Below are positions 16,191 to 23,446 of a DNA stretch of 64,000 bases, piece by piece (within the stretch, counting starts at the first letter, position 1; every line of letters starts with the position of its first letter). The notes under the pieces are model-generated. The model did no database searches, was not told the origin of the DNA, and saw only the letters and a list, made by a program, of their open reading frames with translations. A program made the position numbers and the translations under genes. Origin of the DNA: an uncultured Ruminococcus sp. (GTDB taxonomy: Bacteria > Bacillota > Clostridia > Oscillospirales > Acutalibacteraceae); NCBI GenBank assembly GCA_902778175.1, contig CACYWT010000004.1:85048-149047 (forward strand), read 5' to 3'.

Positions 16191-16798
16191 TCATCCTTCC
16201 ATATACTTTCGTTTTCTGCTATTGGAACTATCTGAGCCTTCATGTCGTCGTACCAAACGGCTCTCGCTTTTATTTTTCTGCGTTTCGCCATAAGGACTTT
16301 TGACTTGTCGATTCCGAGGGCTCTTGTGAGGTTGAGATAATCAACTTCGTTTCTGCATACGATCATAACATAGTCGTACTTTTCATACCTTATAGGCTCC
16401 ATAGTTTTGTTGTTGCGTTCATCAGGATTTTTTGCCTTTGGCTCAATACCGAGAGATACATTCAAGTCGGCAGTCCAGTCAGCCAATAGATCGAGATCCC
16501 ATTCTCCGGCGTGGGTGTTGTCTTTGATGTTTATAGCTCTTTTTTCTGCATCAGAGTAGCCGATAAGTCTTTTACAAAGAACAACAGTTTCGGGGTTTCT
16601 TTCCATAAGTATTGAGGCTCTTTGATTTCCTGCTATGATGTTGTTGTCTTCGTCAATAACAAAAGAACCAAAATCTCCGAAAGTATCGAGAGACATTTCA
16701 AGCTCCTCACGCTTTTTCTTTCCGATCTTTCTTGGATTTCCGAATCCTGTCCTTAATTCACAGACAGGGAGTTTAATAACTTCAATTCGTTTTTCCAT
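16187..16798 (-). CDS. ParB-like nuclease-domain protein
   Basis: A 203-residue protein with an N-terminal ParB/sulfiredoxin-type domain: NPRKIGKKKREELEMSL (residues 22-38), FVIDEDNNIIAGNQRAS (46-62, containing the GNQR signature). The C-terminal part (VMIVCRNEVDYLNLTRALG, KIKARAVWYDD) is not recognised. Free-standing phage ParB-like domains often occur in DNA-modification gene clusters and can bind CTP/ATP or nick DNA; no chromosome-partition partner (ParA) is nearby. Its placement inside this cassette is the main hint that the pathway acts on DNA. Confidence 0.7.
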   Translation of the reverse strand: MEKRIEVIKLPVCELRTGFGNPRKIGKKKREELEMSLDTFGDFGSFVIDEDNNIIAGNQRASILMERNPETVVLCKRLIGYSDAEKRAINIKDNTHAGEWDLDLLADWTADLNVSLGIEPKAKNPDERNNKTMEPIRYEKYDYVMIVCRNEVDYLNLTRALGIDKSKVLMAKRRKIKARAVWYDDMKAQIVPIAENESIWKDE

Positions 16799-16930
16799 AT
16801 AGTCACTCCTAATGCAATTTTCTTTTATGTAAAAAATAATGCTCGTGAAAATCGCTTGTATTCGTCAAAAGTCAAGTAAGGAATATAAAGATATTATTGA
16901 TACAATACCGCACTTATAGACGCTTTAAAC

Positions 16931-18040
16931 TCATAATAGACGACGAGCAAATTTTAGAGCCGATTTTACGACTTGATCCATATTGTAATACTTGTATTCT
17001 CCGAGTCGCCCTCCGAAAAATACTTTTTCCTCCTGTTCTGCAAGGCTTTTGTACTTTTCATAAAGCGAGTTGTTCTTCTGATCGTTGATGGGGTAGTAGG
17101 GTTCAGTCCCTTGTTTCCACTCTTTGCTGTATTCGATGGTGACTATCGTATGATCTGTTTCTTTACCATCGGATGTTTTGCCAAATTCAAACCACTTATG
17201 CTCTATCATCCTCGTGTACGGAATTTCAGCATCTGTGTAGTTTACAACAGCGTTGCCTTGATAATTTTGCTGATGGAGATAAACCTCTGAGAACTGCAAG
17301 GATCTATATTCGAGCGTTCCAAAACAAAAGCCATAGTATTCATCTATAGATCCGGTGAATACTATGGTCTTGGCAATAGAATCAAAAAGATCCCTTTTTC
17401 TGAAATAATCGTTATTCAGAAAAACATCTGCTCCTGACAGCAGCTTTTCTATGATCTGTGTATATCCTCCGACGGGGATGCCTTGATAGAGATCATCAAA
17501 ATAATTGCTGTCGTATGTCAGTCTGAACGGCAGCCTTTTTATGATGGACGGAGGGAGATCTGTACATTTTCTTCCCCATTGCTTTTCTGTGTAGCCTTTC
17601 ACAAGAGTTTCGTATATATCTCTGCCGACCATAGAAATTGCCTGCTCTTCAAGGTTTTGAGGAGTACCGATTACATCTTTTCGTTGAGCTTCAATTATTT
17701 CAACAGCTTGTTCAGGTTTGATAACTCCCCACATCTTATTGAAGGTGTGCATATTAAAAGGCAACGAAAAAACGCTCCCTTTGTATTTTGCGATAGGAGC
17801 GTTTGTGAAGCGATTAAATTCTGCGAATTGGTTTATATATTCCCACACTTCTTTGTCGCTCGTGTGGAAGATGTGAGCACCGTATTTATGCACATTGATT
17901 CCTTGTATGTTTTCGGTATAGATATTGCCTCCGATATGAGGTCGTTTGTCTATCACGATAACAGACTTTCGTGCCTTTGCAGCTTCGTGAGCAAAAACTG
18001 CTCCAAACAGTCCTGCTCCAACAACAAGATAATCGTACAT
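16931..18040 (-). CDS. glf: UDP-galactopyranose mutase
   Basis: A 369-residue flavoenzyme of full length. It has the FAD dinucleotide fold VVGAGLFGAVFAHEAAK (residues 6-22), DKRPHIGGNIYTE, YGAHIFHT, FNMHTFNKMWG, GYTEKQWGR and RLPFRLTYDSNYFDD, all hallmarks of UDP-galactopyranose mutase, plus the C-terminal FGGRLGEYKYYNMDQ. It converts UDP-galactopyranose to UDP-galactofuranose, a sugar donor. A prophage copy implies that a Galf-like donor is wanted, perhaps by the glycosyltransferase two genes downstream. It is the first gene of the cassette, 132 bases before the ParB-like gene, with its own promoter. GGTGAAAG precedes the ATG. Confidence 0.93.
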   Translation of the reverse strand: MYDYLVVGAGLFGAVFAHEAAKARKSVIVIDKRPHIGGNIYTENIQGINVHKYGAHIFHTSDKEVWEYINQFAEFNRFTNAPIAKYKGSVFSLPFNMHTFNKMWGVIKPEQAVEIIEAQRKDVIGTPQNLEEQAISMVGRDIYETLVKGYTEKQWGRKCTDLPPSIIKRLPFRLTYDSNYFDDLYQGIPVGGYTQIIEKLLSGADVFLNNDYFRKRDLFDSIAKTIVFTGSIDEYYGFCFGTLEYRSLQFSEVYLHQQNYQGNAVVNYTDAEIPYTRMIEHKWFEFGKTSDGKETDHTIVTIEYSKEWKQGTEPYYPINDQKNNSLYEKYKSLAEQEEKVFFGGRLGEYKYYNMDQVVKSALKFARRLL

Positions 18041-18079
18041 AAACTTTCACCGCCCTCAGGAACAATTTGCGATGATACG

Positions 18080-18108
18080 ATTTTATAACAACAGCAACAA
18101 TTATTCAA
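18080..18108 (-). promoter_or_regulatory. Cassette (glf) promoter
   Basis: Minus strand: -35 TTGAAT (18103-18108), 17-bp spacer, -10 TAAAAT (18080-18085), about 40 bases upstream of the glf start. Three phased TATC repeats lie immediately upstream. Confidence 0.55.
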
Positions 18109-18118
18109 TTACATTTAC

Positions 18119-18142
18119 TATCATTTTGTATCATTTGCTATC
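18119..18142. repeat. Three TATC repeats phased at 10 bp
   Basis: On the plus strand, TATCATTT, TATCATTT and TATCGCTT begin at 18119, 18129 and 18139, exactly one helical turn apart, just upstream of the glf -35 box. This is the arrangement of an activator or repressor that binds one DNA face cooperatively. The DUF1492-type regulator encoded at 18993 is one candidate (inference). Confidence 0.6.
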
Positions 18143-18227
18143 GCTTTAAACAAAAAACATCGAGCAACCTATTTTCAAAAAAAGATGCCAGATAAACACC
18201 ATTGTTAATTCGTTTTGACATTTTCTG

Positions 18228-18256
18228 TTGACTTAGCCTTTTTGTTATGCTATACT
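18228..18256 (+). promoter_or_regulatory. Promoter of the prophage lipoprotein
   Basis: -35 TTGACT (18228-18233), 17-bp spacer, -10 TATACT (18251-18256), 59 bases upstream of the lipoprotein GTG start. It is near consensus, so the gene is likely expressed in the lysogen. Confidence 0.8.
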
Positions 18257-18314
18257 TAGAACCAAAGTTAATGTGATAAAGGGCATTACTTGAAAATGTA
18301 TCGGAGGTATCATT

Positions 18315-18944
18315 GTGAAAAGAATATCGTTAGGGATAATTGCTATCGCTCTTTCGGCGTGCCTGCTTTCTGCTTGTAGCACCTCATCAAGTAATAATAA
18401 CGAGCAAAGCAAATCATCTGAGCCAAATGTATCATATCAGGAGCAAAAAGACGATTCTTTGATTGCGTCTGATTCGGCAGGGGAATCGTCATCTTCTTCT
18501 GAGGAAGAATCAAGTCTGTCTTCGGCAGAAACATCAACCGATCAGTCAGGAGATGAATCAAACGATATGTCGAGTGAGCCGAAGAAAAAGTATTCGTACA
18601 AAATTGAGGATACTTATGATACAAACGTCGGAACAGCAATAAGAATGAATCTCAAAGTGTCTTCGGACGAGGAATATCTTTATGCTATGAACGACGACGA
18701 GATAAGCGAAATGCTCAAAAGCATAGTGGATGATTATGTATCAGGCAAAGCGTTAAATGCTGTAACAGTTTATCTCTATTGCACAGGAGACGATATAGAT
18801 AACGCATACACAGTAGCCTGTTGCACATACGCCCCAGAGGGGGATCTGTCAAAAGCTGTAGAAGTCTCGTCTGGTGATTACAGTAGCTTTGATTACTATA
18901 TTCAAATCAATAGCGTTGACATTAGGGATATTCTAAGAGGATGA
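18315..18944 (+). CDS. Prophage-encoded surface lipoprotein (moron)
   Basis: A 209-residue lipoprotein. GTG start at 18315 with GGAGG seven bases upstream. Signal peptide of about 20 residues ending in the lipobox LLSAC (Cys21), then a 70-residue Ser/Glu/Asp-rich linker, then a folded domain from about residue 93 (YSYKIEDTYDTNVG) to the end. It is the only plus-strand gene inside the phage body, has its own strong promoter and terminator, and faces away from the glf cassette: the layout of a lysogenic-conversion gene. The globular domain is not recognised. Superinfection exclusion or a surface function would be guesses. Confidence 0.85.
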   Translation: MKRISLGIIAIALSACLLSACSTSSSNNNEQSKSSEPNVSYQEQKDDSLIASDSAGESSSSSEEESSLSSAETSTDQSGDESNDMSSEPKKKYSYKIEDTYDTNVGTAIRMNLKVSSDEEYLYAMNDDEISEMLKSIVDDYVSGKALNAVTVYLYCTGDDIDNAYTVACCTYAPEGDLSKAVEVSSGDYSSFDYYIQINSVDIRDILRG

Positions 18945-18958
18945 TATCGCAAAAAGAC

Positions 18959-18992
18959 AAGCACCCAAGTCTTGCGACAAGGGTGCTTTTTT
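18959..18992 (+). terminator. Bidirectional terminator after the lipoprotein
   Basis: Stem AAGCACCC (18959-18966) with GGGTGCTT (18981-18988), followed by a T run on the plus strand; an inner CTTG/CAAG pair extends the fold. On the minus strand GTCTTTTT follows the hairpin, so it can also end the early transcript after the DUF1492-type gene. Confidence 0.85.
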
Positions 18993-19466
18993 CTACAGCC
19001 TTTTTATCTTTGCGAGTGACTCAATAGCGGAGCTATGTAATCGGAACATTCTCTGCTTGTAGTTTTCGAGCTTGTCTTCGTAATCTTCGTTGCTGCCGTA
19101 CAACATTTTCTGCACCTCGTTCCACGATGCCACATCGAGATATCTCATTCTTATTACAGCTCTTTCACCTGATTTACGGAGACACTTTACCATTCTTTCA
19201 ATTCTTGCCTTCTGAACATCTCTTTCTTGTATCATACCTAATATTTCTGATTCAAGATCGAGTATCCTTGTAGCCTGATCTGCCGTTCTGTCGCTGATGT
19301 AAGAAGAGGATTTCGGCATATCTGAGTAGGCAACAGCACCGACATAATGAGCTTTGCTCTTCATTCTTTCGAGTCGTTCAATTTCGTTATCAATATCTTG
19401 GTTAAGCTCTCTGTGATAGGAGAGCATTTCCTTTATCGCCGTTATTTTTCTGTCATCTTCTGCCAT
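18993..19466 (-). CDS. DUF1492-type phage late transcription regulator
   Basis: A 157-residue helical protein starting MAEDDRKITAIKEMLSYHR at ATG 19464-19466 (GGGAGG upstream). The long coiled-coil N-terminal half and the C-terminal sigma-region-4-like helix-turn-helix (RAVIRMRYLDVASWNEVQKM, then a recognition helix ending in RLHSSAIESL) fit DUF1492/ArpU/RinA-like proteins that switch on phage late genes. It is the last gene of the early transcript, right before the cassette and late module it may control. Confidence 0.75.
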   Translation of the reverse strand: MAEDDRKITAIKEMLSYHRELNQDIDNEIERLERMKSKAHYVGAVAYSDMPKSSSYISDRTADQATRILDLESEILGMIQERDVQKARIERMVKCLRKSGERAVIRMRYLDVASWNEVQKMLYGSNEDYEDKLENYKQRMFRLHSSAIESLAKIKRL

Positions 19467-19571
19467 AAAATAAACCTCCCACTTACTTGATTTAATCAGC
19501 AAACTGTGTTACAATATCATTGTCATTTATCGTAGCCGTCTGCTGACATCGTTCAGTGGGCGGTTTCCTTT

Positions 19572-20000
19572 TTAGAACGGAAGATCCTCGTCAGACAGCT
19601 CGGTAAAATCGTCAGAGTTATAGTCTGCGTTGGAGGTTGTGCTTGCTGTCTGATTGCGTGTTTCGTTGTCGCTGTAATTTCCATCTGATGATTTCTTGGT
19701 TTTCGGAAACTCAACATCATCAGAAACGACTTCGGTAGCGTATCTGTTATTTCCGTCACGGTCCTGATACTTACGGATAGTAAGCATACCGCTAAGTTCA
19801 ATGCCATCCCCTTTGGAGAAATACTTTGCTACAAACTCAGCTGTGTTTCTCCAACACACAATAGGAATGAAGTCTGTATCACCGTTTTTTGATCTCGGTC
19901 TTTTTACAGCAAGGTTGAACTTCGTTACAGATGTGCCTTGCTGAGTAGTTTTCAATTCGACATTGTTGGCTATGTAGCCGCTAAGAATTATCTTGTTCAT
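19572..20000 (-). CDS. ssb: Single-stranded DNA-binding protein
   Basis: A 142-residue SSB starting MNKIILSGYIANNVELK at ATG 19998-20000 (GGAGAGAAGG upstream). OB-fold residues 1-105 include KFNLAVKR, FIPIVCWRNTAEFVAKY and KGDGIELSGMLTIR. A disordered linker follows, ending in the acidic tip DEDLPF that recruits replication and repair partners. It covers single-stranded DNA in phage replication and recombination. Confidence 0.95.
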   Translation of the reverse strand: MNKIILSGYIANNVELKTTQQGTSVTKFNLAVKRPRSKNGDTDFIPIVCWRNTAEFVAKYFSKGDGIELSGMLTIRKYQDRDGNNRYATEVVSDDVEFPKTKKSSDGNYSDNETRNQTASTTSNADYNSDDFTELSDEDLPF

Positions 20001-20095
20001 TTCCTTCTCTCCAATCTGTGTTATAGTCCATTCTTGCACCGCAATGAGGGCAATACTTCACCTTGCAGGATTTCTTTGGCTTCGTCTTTAGTCAT
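19981..20095 (-). pseudogene. Tiny zinc-ribbon gene split by a +1 frame change
   Basis: A 24-codon frame starts at ATG 20093-20095 with GGAGG upstream, overlapping the preceding stop (MTKDEAKEILQGEV, stop TAA at 20021-20023). In the +1 frame, a zinc-ribbon peptide KYCPHCGARMDYNTDWREGN runs to TAG at 19981-19983. One shifted base near GGTGAAG would fuse them into a protein of about 37 residues. It may be a frameshifted gene, a sequencing error, or two overlapping micro-ORFs. It also contains the ssb ribosome binding site. Confidence 0.45.
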
Positions 20096-20559
20096 AAGCT
20101 TTCCTCCAACAATTCCGGATTGTCGTGAATGTTGCCGATGACTTCATACTCTATACCATCGGATAACGGAGTAAGTATCGAGCAACACTTTCCGAGAGCC
20201 TGTAAACAAAAGCCGAGATAGCGACAATCGCTTAAACTATCCTCGTCTTTATATTCTCCGTATTTTACAAGACAGGGAACAGCTTTCATTTGTTTAGGAT
20301 GTTTAGCACCAAGTATATCCCCTTCAAAAATCTGCTTGCCGTACTTGTCAACCAATCCTGTGTACTGTCCAACCGTTTCGTCATAGATAGCTCGCCTTAT
20401 CATAGGCGTGAGCCAACCACCGTTTGAAGCAAAACTCTCGACAATCCACGCCTTATGAGGTTTTATTTTTGAATTCATTGATCGGTGTGATTCTGCGTAA
20501 TATCCATAAGCCCACTCGCCGTTGTCAACTCGTTTTCCTCTGAAAAGTATCTCACGCAT
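20092..20559 (-). CDS. YopX-family phage protein
   Basis: A 155-residue protein starting MREILFRGKRVDNGEWAYGY at ATG 20557-20559 (GAGGTG upstream), the classic YopX N-terminus, followed by VGQYTGLVDKYGKQIFEGDI and the C-terminal VIGNIHDNPELL. YopX proteins are common in phages of Bacillota, including SPbeta; their role is unknown. Its stop overlaps the next tiny gene's start. Confidence 0.93.
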   Translation of the reverse strand: MREILFRGKRVDNGEWAYGYYAESHRSMNSKIKPHKAWIVESFASNGGWLTPMIRRAIYDETVGQYTGLVDKYGKQIFEGDILGAKHPKQMKAVPCLVKYGEYKDEDSLSDCRYLGFCLQALGKCCSILTPLSDGIEYEVIGNIHDNPELLEESL

Positions 20560-20569
20560 CACTTTCACC

Positions 20570-20920
20570 TCAATAAACTAAATCTTTTTCCGGTCTGATA
20601 AAATCCTGACCTACAGGCTTCCAAAGATGCAGACAGTAGGGGTGTAAATTGACATATTCAGATTTCGGAGGATGTATCTGCATTACAGCTTCCTCTTCGT
20701 TCCAAAAAATATCTTTGATGGAACACATTTCTTCCCATGTAGGGCATCTCCCTTTCAGACTGACTGAAGCGTGTTCCCAACCTCTGTCGCAGGAAAACAC
20801 AATAGTCATTTGTCTGCGATTATATCTCGGATGGCTGTAATACGCCATTAGTCCATCTTTGCCGTAGTCTTCAACTATATTAAGCCTGATGCTCTTTTTG
20901 ATTTCTTCTATTGATCTCAT
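20570..20920 (-). CDS. DUF7694-like phage protein
   Basis: A 116-residue protein starting MRSIEEIKKSIRLN at ATG 20918-20920. Conserved features are GWEHASVSL, RCPTWEEMCSIKDIFW, MQIHPPKSEYVN and HPYCLHLWKP, which match a small phage family of unknown function (DUF7694). The ribosome binding site lies at the end of the upstream zinc-protein gene. Confidence 0.65.
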   Translation of the reverse strand: MRSIEEIKKSIRLNIVEDYGKDGLMAYYSHPRYNRRQMTIVFSCDRGWEHASVSLKGRCPTWEEMCSIKDIFWNEEEAVMQIHPPKSEYVNLHPYCLHLWKPVGQDFIRPEKDLVY

Positions 20921-20928
20921 TTTGACAT

Positions 20929-21222
20929 TCACCACCAATCTATAGCTTGACCGCACCTTTGGCAGAAGGATGGAGGAACAAAAACATCCTTGTCTATTGA
21001 CCTCTCGCACAAAGGGCAGTAATAAATCTTTCCGTAAAAATAGGTTTCCTCTCTCGGCTTTTTAGGGATTTGCTTTTCGAGAGCGTCAGCTCCCATCTTT
21101 ATTGCTTCTATCTGACCGCTGAGGATAAGGCGTTCATTCTTTTTCCTTTTATCGGTTGATTTCTTCAAAATAGGGATGATGCCGTTTCCGAGGAGAGTAT
21201 TTACAGCCTGTTTATTGGTCAT
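20929..21222 (-). CDS. Phage zinc-ribbon protein
   Basis: A 97-residue protein starting MTNKQAVNTLLGNG at ATG 21220-21222 with GGAGG upstream. The N-terminal helices are basic, and the C-terminus has a zinc ribbon: CPLC near residue 70 and CQRCGQAIDWW at the end. Proteins with this layout are common in Bacillota phage early operons; the function is unknown. The start overlaps the MazG-like gene's stop. Confidence 0.7.
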   Translation of the reverse strand: MTNKQAVNTLLGNGIIPILKKSTDKRKKNERLILSGQIEAIKMGADALEKQIPKKPREETYFYGKIYYCPLCERSIDKDVFVPPSFCQRCGQAIDWW

Positions 21223-21554
21223 TCTGCAGTTCCTCCTAAATCCCATCTCTCTTTTCCATTCAATCTGTCAAGCCACCTGTTGAGCTTTTCGTCGTAGAGA
21301 TCCTCGTCAACATAAAGCCTACCTATAACATCAAGACAGATTGTAACATCGGTACATTCGGTTTCGATCCTGTTCAGAATTTCCTGTCCGGAAAGAGGAG
21401 TAGGATTGGCGTTTCTGTCTTTACGAACATATTTGAGGATTGCTGCCGAGAGTTCATTGCATTCTTCGGCAAGCTGTATAAGCATATCGTAGCAGCTTAC
21501 TTGGTGGCGAATGGCTTTGAACTTTTCTACTCTGTTCATTTGACTATCCATCAT
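21219..21554 (-). CDS. MazG-like nucleotide pyrophosphohydrolase
   Basis: A 111-residue protein with the metal-binding motifs of the all-alpha NTP pyrophosphohydrolase fold: LAEECNELSAAILKY (EExxE, residues 28-42) and ETECTDVTICLDVIG (ExxD, 64-78). It likely hydrolyses a non-canonical or regulatory nucleotide; phage versions may lower (p)ppGpp or alter nucleotide pools. The start overlaps the preceding stop (ATGA). Confidence 0.7.
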   Translation of the reverse strand: MMDSQMNRVEKFKAIRHQVSCYDMLIQLAEECNELSAAILKYVRKDRNANPTPLSGQEILNRIETECTDVTICLDVIGRLYVDEDLYDEKLNRWLDRLNGKERWDLGGTAE

Positions 21555-21979
21555 ACTCCATCCCTTCCGGACGGCAATCCTCTTATGCTATGAACTCCCT
21601 TATAGTCTTCGCCGGAATCAAAGTCAAAGCTCTGCTGACCGTAATCAATCGGCTTCATCACAAAGTCCTGAAGATCCTCGTCATATACAAGTTCGTACTC
21701 GCCTTTAGTCGAGCCTGATTCTTCAGTTTTGATCTGCATCACAGAACTAACCTTGTGAGCAAATGCAGGCTTTGTGATCTTTCTGAAGTCATCGTCACCA
21801 TCAAAATCCGGTGCCTCTCCATCAGAAAGAGTTATGGCAAGTTTTACGGTGAGGGTGGCGTTTTCACTCTGCTTTGATGTCATATTTGCAAGTGTTCTTT
21901 TGAGAACATCATCGAAGTCGTTTCGCAGAGAAGCAAAAGAATCTGAATTGATATTAAGACGGTAGTTTTCGTTGTTCAT
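21551..21979 (-). CDS. Conserved phage protein of unknown function
   Basis: A 142-residue acidic protein starting MNNENYRLNINSDSFASLRN with GGAGG upstream. A helical start is followed by TLTVKLAITLSDGEAPD and a beta-rich C-terminal half with YELVYDEDLQDFVMKP. It sits between RusA and the MazG-like gene and overlaps both by four bases. No named family was recognised. An ATP-binding or replication role is not supported by any motif. Confidence 0.65.
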   Translation of the reverse strand: MNNENYRLNINSDSFASLRNDFDDVLKRTLANMTSKQSENATLTVKLAITLSDGEAPDFDGDDDFRKITKPAFAHKVSSVMQIKTEESGSTKGEYELVYDEDLQDFVMKPIDYGQQSFDFDSGEDYKGVHSIRGLPSGRDGV

Positions 21980-22410
21980 TGCGTATATCCTCCTATTTTC
22001 TCAATTTCTATTTCTACACGAGGTGATTCGGAATAGAGCTTTCTTATATAAGAATCGACAATCTGAGTATCGTCACGGTAGGCTACATTGTTAAGACTAT
22101 CAGCTATGACCTTAATCACATTATCCATATCTGGCTTCTTTGAAGGTCTGATGATTCCTTCGAGCATCTGTCCTCTTTTCTTCTTGCTCGTGCTTTTGGG
22201 TATGCCGTAAAAAGCATATATCCTCATTTCAAGGAAGTCTTTATCTCCAAATCGTACTCCTCTACATTGCCTTTCGTATTCGAGCTTTACAAGATTTTCG
22301 TAGGCTGCTGTTTTGTCGGGAGTGTAGGTTTTGACATAGCTGCCAACTTTGGTAAAACGAGGTCTGCCTTTGCCTTGCGGCTCTCCGAGGATGGTAAAAC
22401 TAACTTTCAT
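21976..22410 (-). CDS. rusA: RusA-family Holliday junction resolvase
   Basis: A 144-residue endonuclease. It begins VSFTILGEPQGKGRPRFT; the catalytic region has KKPDMDNVIKVIADSLN (about residues 90-106) with Asp residues in PDMDN, followed by YRDDTQIVD. RusA-type enzymes resolve recombination or replication junctions before packaging. GAGGAGG precedes the ATG. Confidence 0.93.
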   Translation of the reverse strand: MKVSFTILGEPQGKGRPRFTKVGSYVKTYTPDKTAAYENLVKLEYERQCRGVRFGDKDFLEMRIYAFYGIPKSTSKKKRGQMLEGIIRPSKKPDMDNVIKVIADSLNNVAYRDDTQIVDSYIRKLYSESPRVEIEIEKIGGYTQ

Positions 22411-22573
22411 TCGGTTTTGCCTCCTCGTTGGGCTTATCTACTTCAAGGAAGTAAACATACGCTTTGCCGTTTGGTGCTTTTCTTTTCTTACCTTGCCGGA
22501 CTCTGTAGCCGTTTTTTACAAGAATCGCAGCTACCGTTGTTCGGTCTTCTTCTTTCAGTATTTCTATCTGCAT
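22400..22573 (-). CDS. Small phage protein (57 aa)
   Basis: A 57-residue basic protein, ATG 22571-22573 (GGAGGG upstream) to TAG 22400-22402: MQIEILKEEDRTTVAAILVK, then NGYRVRQGKKRKAPNGKAY and an acidic tail. The pattern of a helix followed by a beta hairpin with a basic loop suggests a small DNA-binding or regulatory protein. It overlaps the rusA start by 11 bases. No family was recognised. Confidence 0.7.
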   Translation of the reverse strand: MQIEILKEEDRTTVAAILVKNGYRVRQGKKRKAPNGKAYVYFLEVDKPNEEAKPNES

Positions 22574-22574
22574 A

Positions 22575-23441
22575 CTATCCCTCCAATAGTTCCTTCATTT
22601 CGTTAAACCTGCTTCCTGCCTCTTTTGTTCTCCACGATTTTCCTGTGAACTCAACCGGATAGCACACCTCAAAGATTCTGTCATAGATCCTTTTGTATCT
22701 TACATCTACGGTGTTTCTCATATCGTAGATGCTAAGATTCGTTGTTACTATCATAGGCTTTTTGGTTCTGTATCTACTGTCTATGACATTGTAAACAATT
22801 TCAAGAGCGTAATCTGTACTGCGTTCAGCCCCGAGATCGTCGATAATCAATAAATCAGCAGCATTCATGCGTTTGATATAGAGATTCTCTTCATCACCGT
22901 TGAAAGACTTTGATTGAGCAAGTATCTTGATGAATGAAGTTGCGTGTACGGAATAGAGCTTACTCATAAGCTCATTACCGATACAGCAAGCAAGATGGGT
23001 TTTCCCTGTGCCTACAGGGCCATAAAACAACATCCCCTGATTTCTCAAAAGCATTTCACGGAACTTCTCAGCATATCTACGGCAGATTTTAACCTGCCGT
23101 GCGTTGTCTGCGTTAATTCCAACATTATCGAATGTGCAATCAGCGAACTTTTCATCCATAAGGCTACTACTTTTCAACCTCTTGATAGTTTCCATTCTTT
23201 CGATTTTCCTCGCTCTTTCAGCTTCGAGAAGATCCTCTGCTTTTCTGCACTCGCATTGGATAGGCAGCGTTTTCATTGATCCATCAAACCATTTGTGTAT
23301 GCACTGGCGAGGAGTATGGCATTTTCCGCAATACAATAGACCGCCTTCTCCGATATAATCTTCATCACTTTTCGGATCACGCTCAACCGCTATTGAGATC
23401 ATTTTGTTGATTGCGGAAGCAAAGTAATTGTCTGTACTCAT
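22575..23441 (-). CDS. DnaC/IstB-like replicative helicase loader
   Basis: A 288-residue AAA+ protein. The N-terminus has a zinc-binding arrangement (CGKCHTPRQC near residue 38, CEC near 63). The ATPase follows: Walker A FYGPVGTGKTHLA (about 138-150), Walker B LLIIDDLGAE (about 199-208) and an arginine-finger region IYDRIFEVCYPVEF. It likely loads the host DnaB-type helicase at the phage origin. The ATG at 23439-23441 is chosen because GGAG is eight bases upstream. It pairs with the DnaD-like organizer just before it. Confidence 0.9.
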   Translation of the reverse strand: MSTDNYFASAINKMISIAVERDPKSDEDYIGEGGLLYCGKCHTPRQCIHKWFDGSMKTLPIQCECRKAEDLLEAERARKIERMETIKRLKSSSLMDEKFADCTFDNVGINADNARQVKICRRYAEKFREMLLRNQGMLFYGPVGTGKTHLACCIGNELMSKLYSVHATSFIKILAQSKSFNGDEENLYIKRMNAADLLIIDDLGAERSTDYALEIVYNVIDSRYRTKKPMIVTTNLSIYDMRNTVDVRYKRIYDRIFEVCYPVEFTGKSWRTKEAGSRFNEMKELLEG

Positions 23442-23446
23442 ACATA

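Noticed and set aside
16187..16798. Plasmid or chromosome partition ParB
   Set aside because: No ParA or parS-like site nearby, and the C-terminal part differs from partition ParB proteins; the context is a biosynthetic cassette.
20649..20840. Various 60-130 codon frames antisense to phage and host genes
   Set aside because: They lie opposite strongly supported genes, lack ribosome binding sites and show no protein-like sequence.
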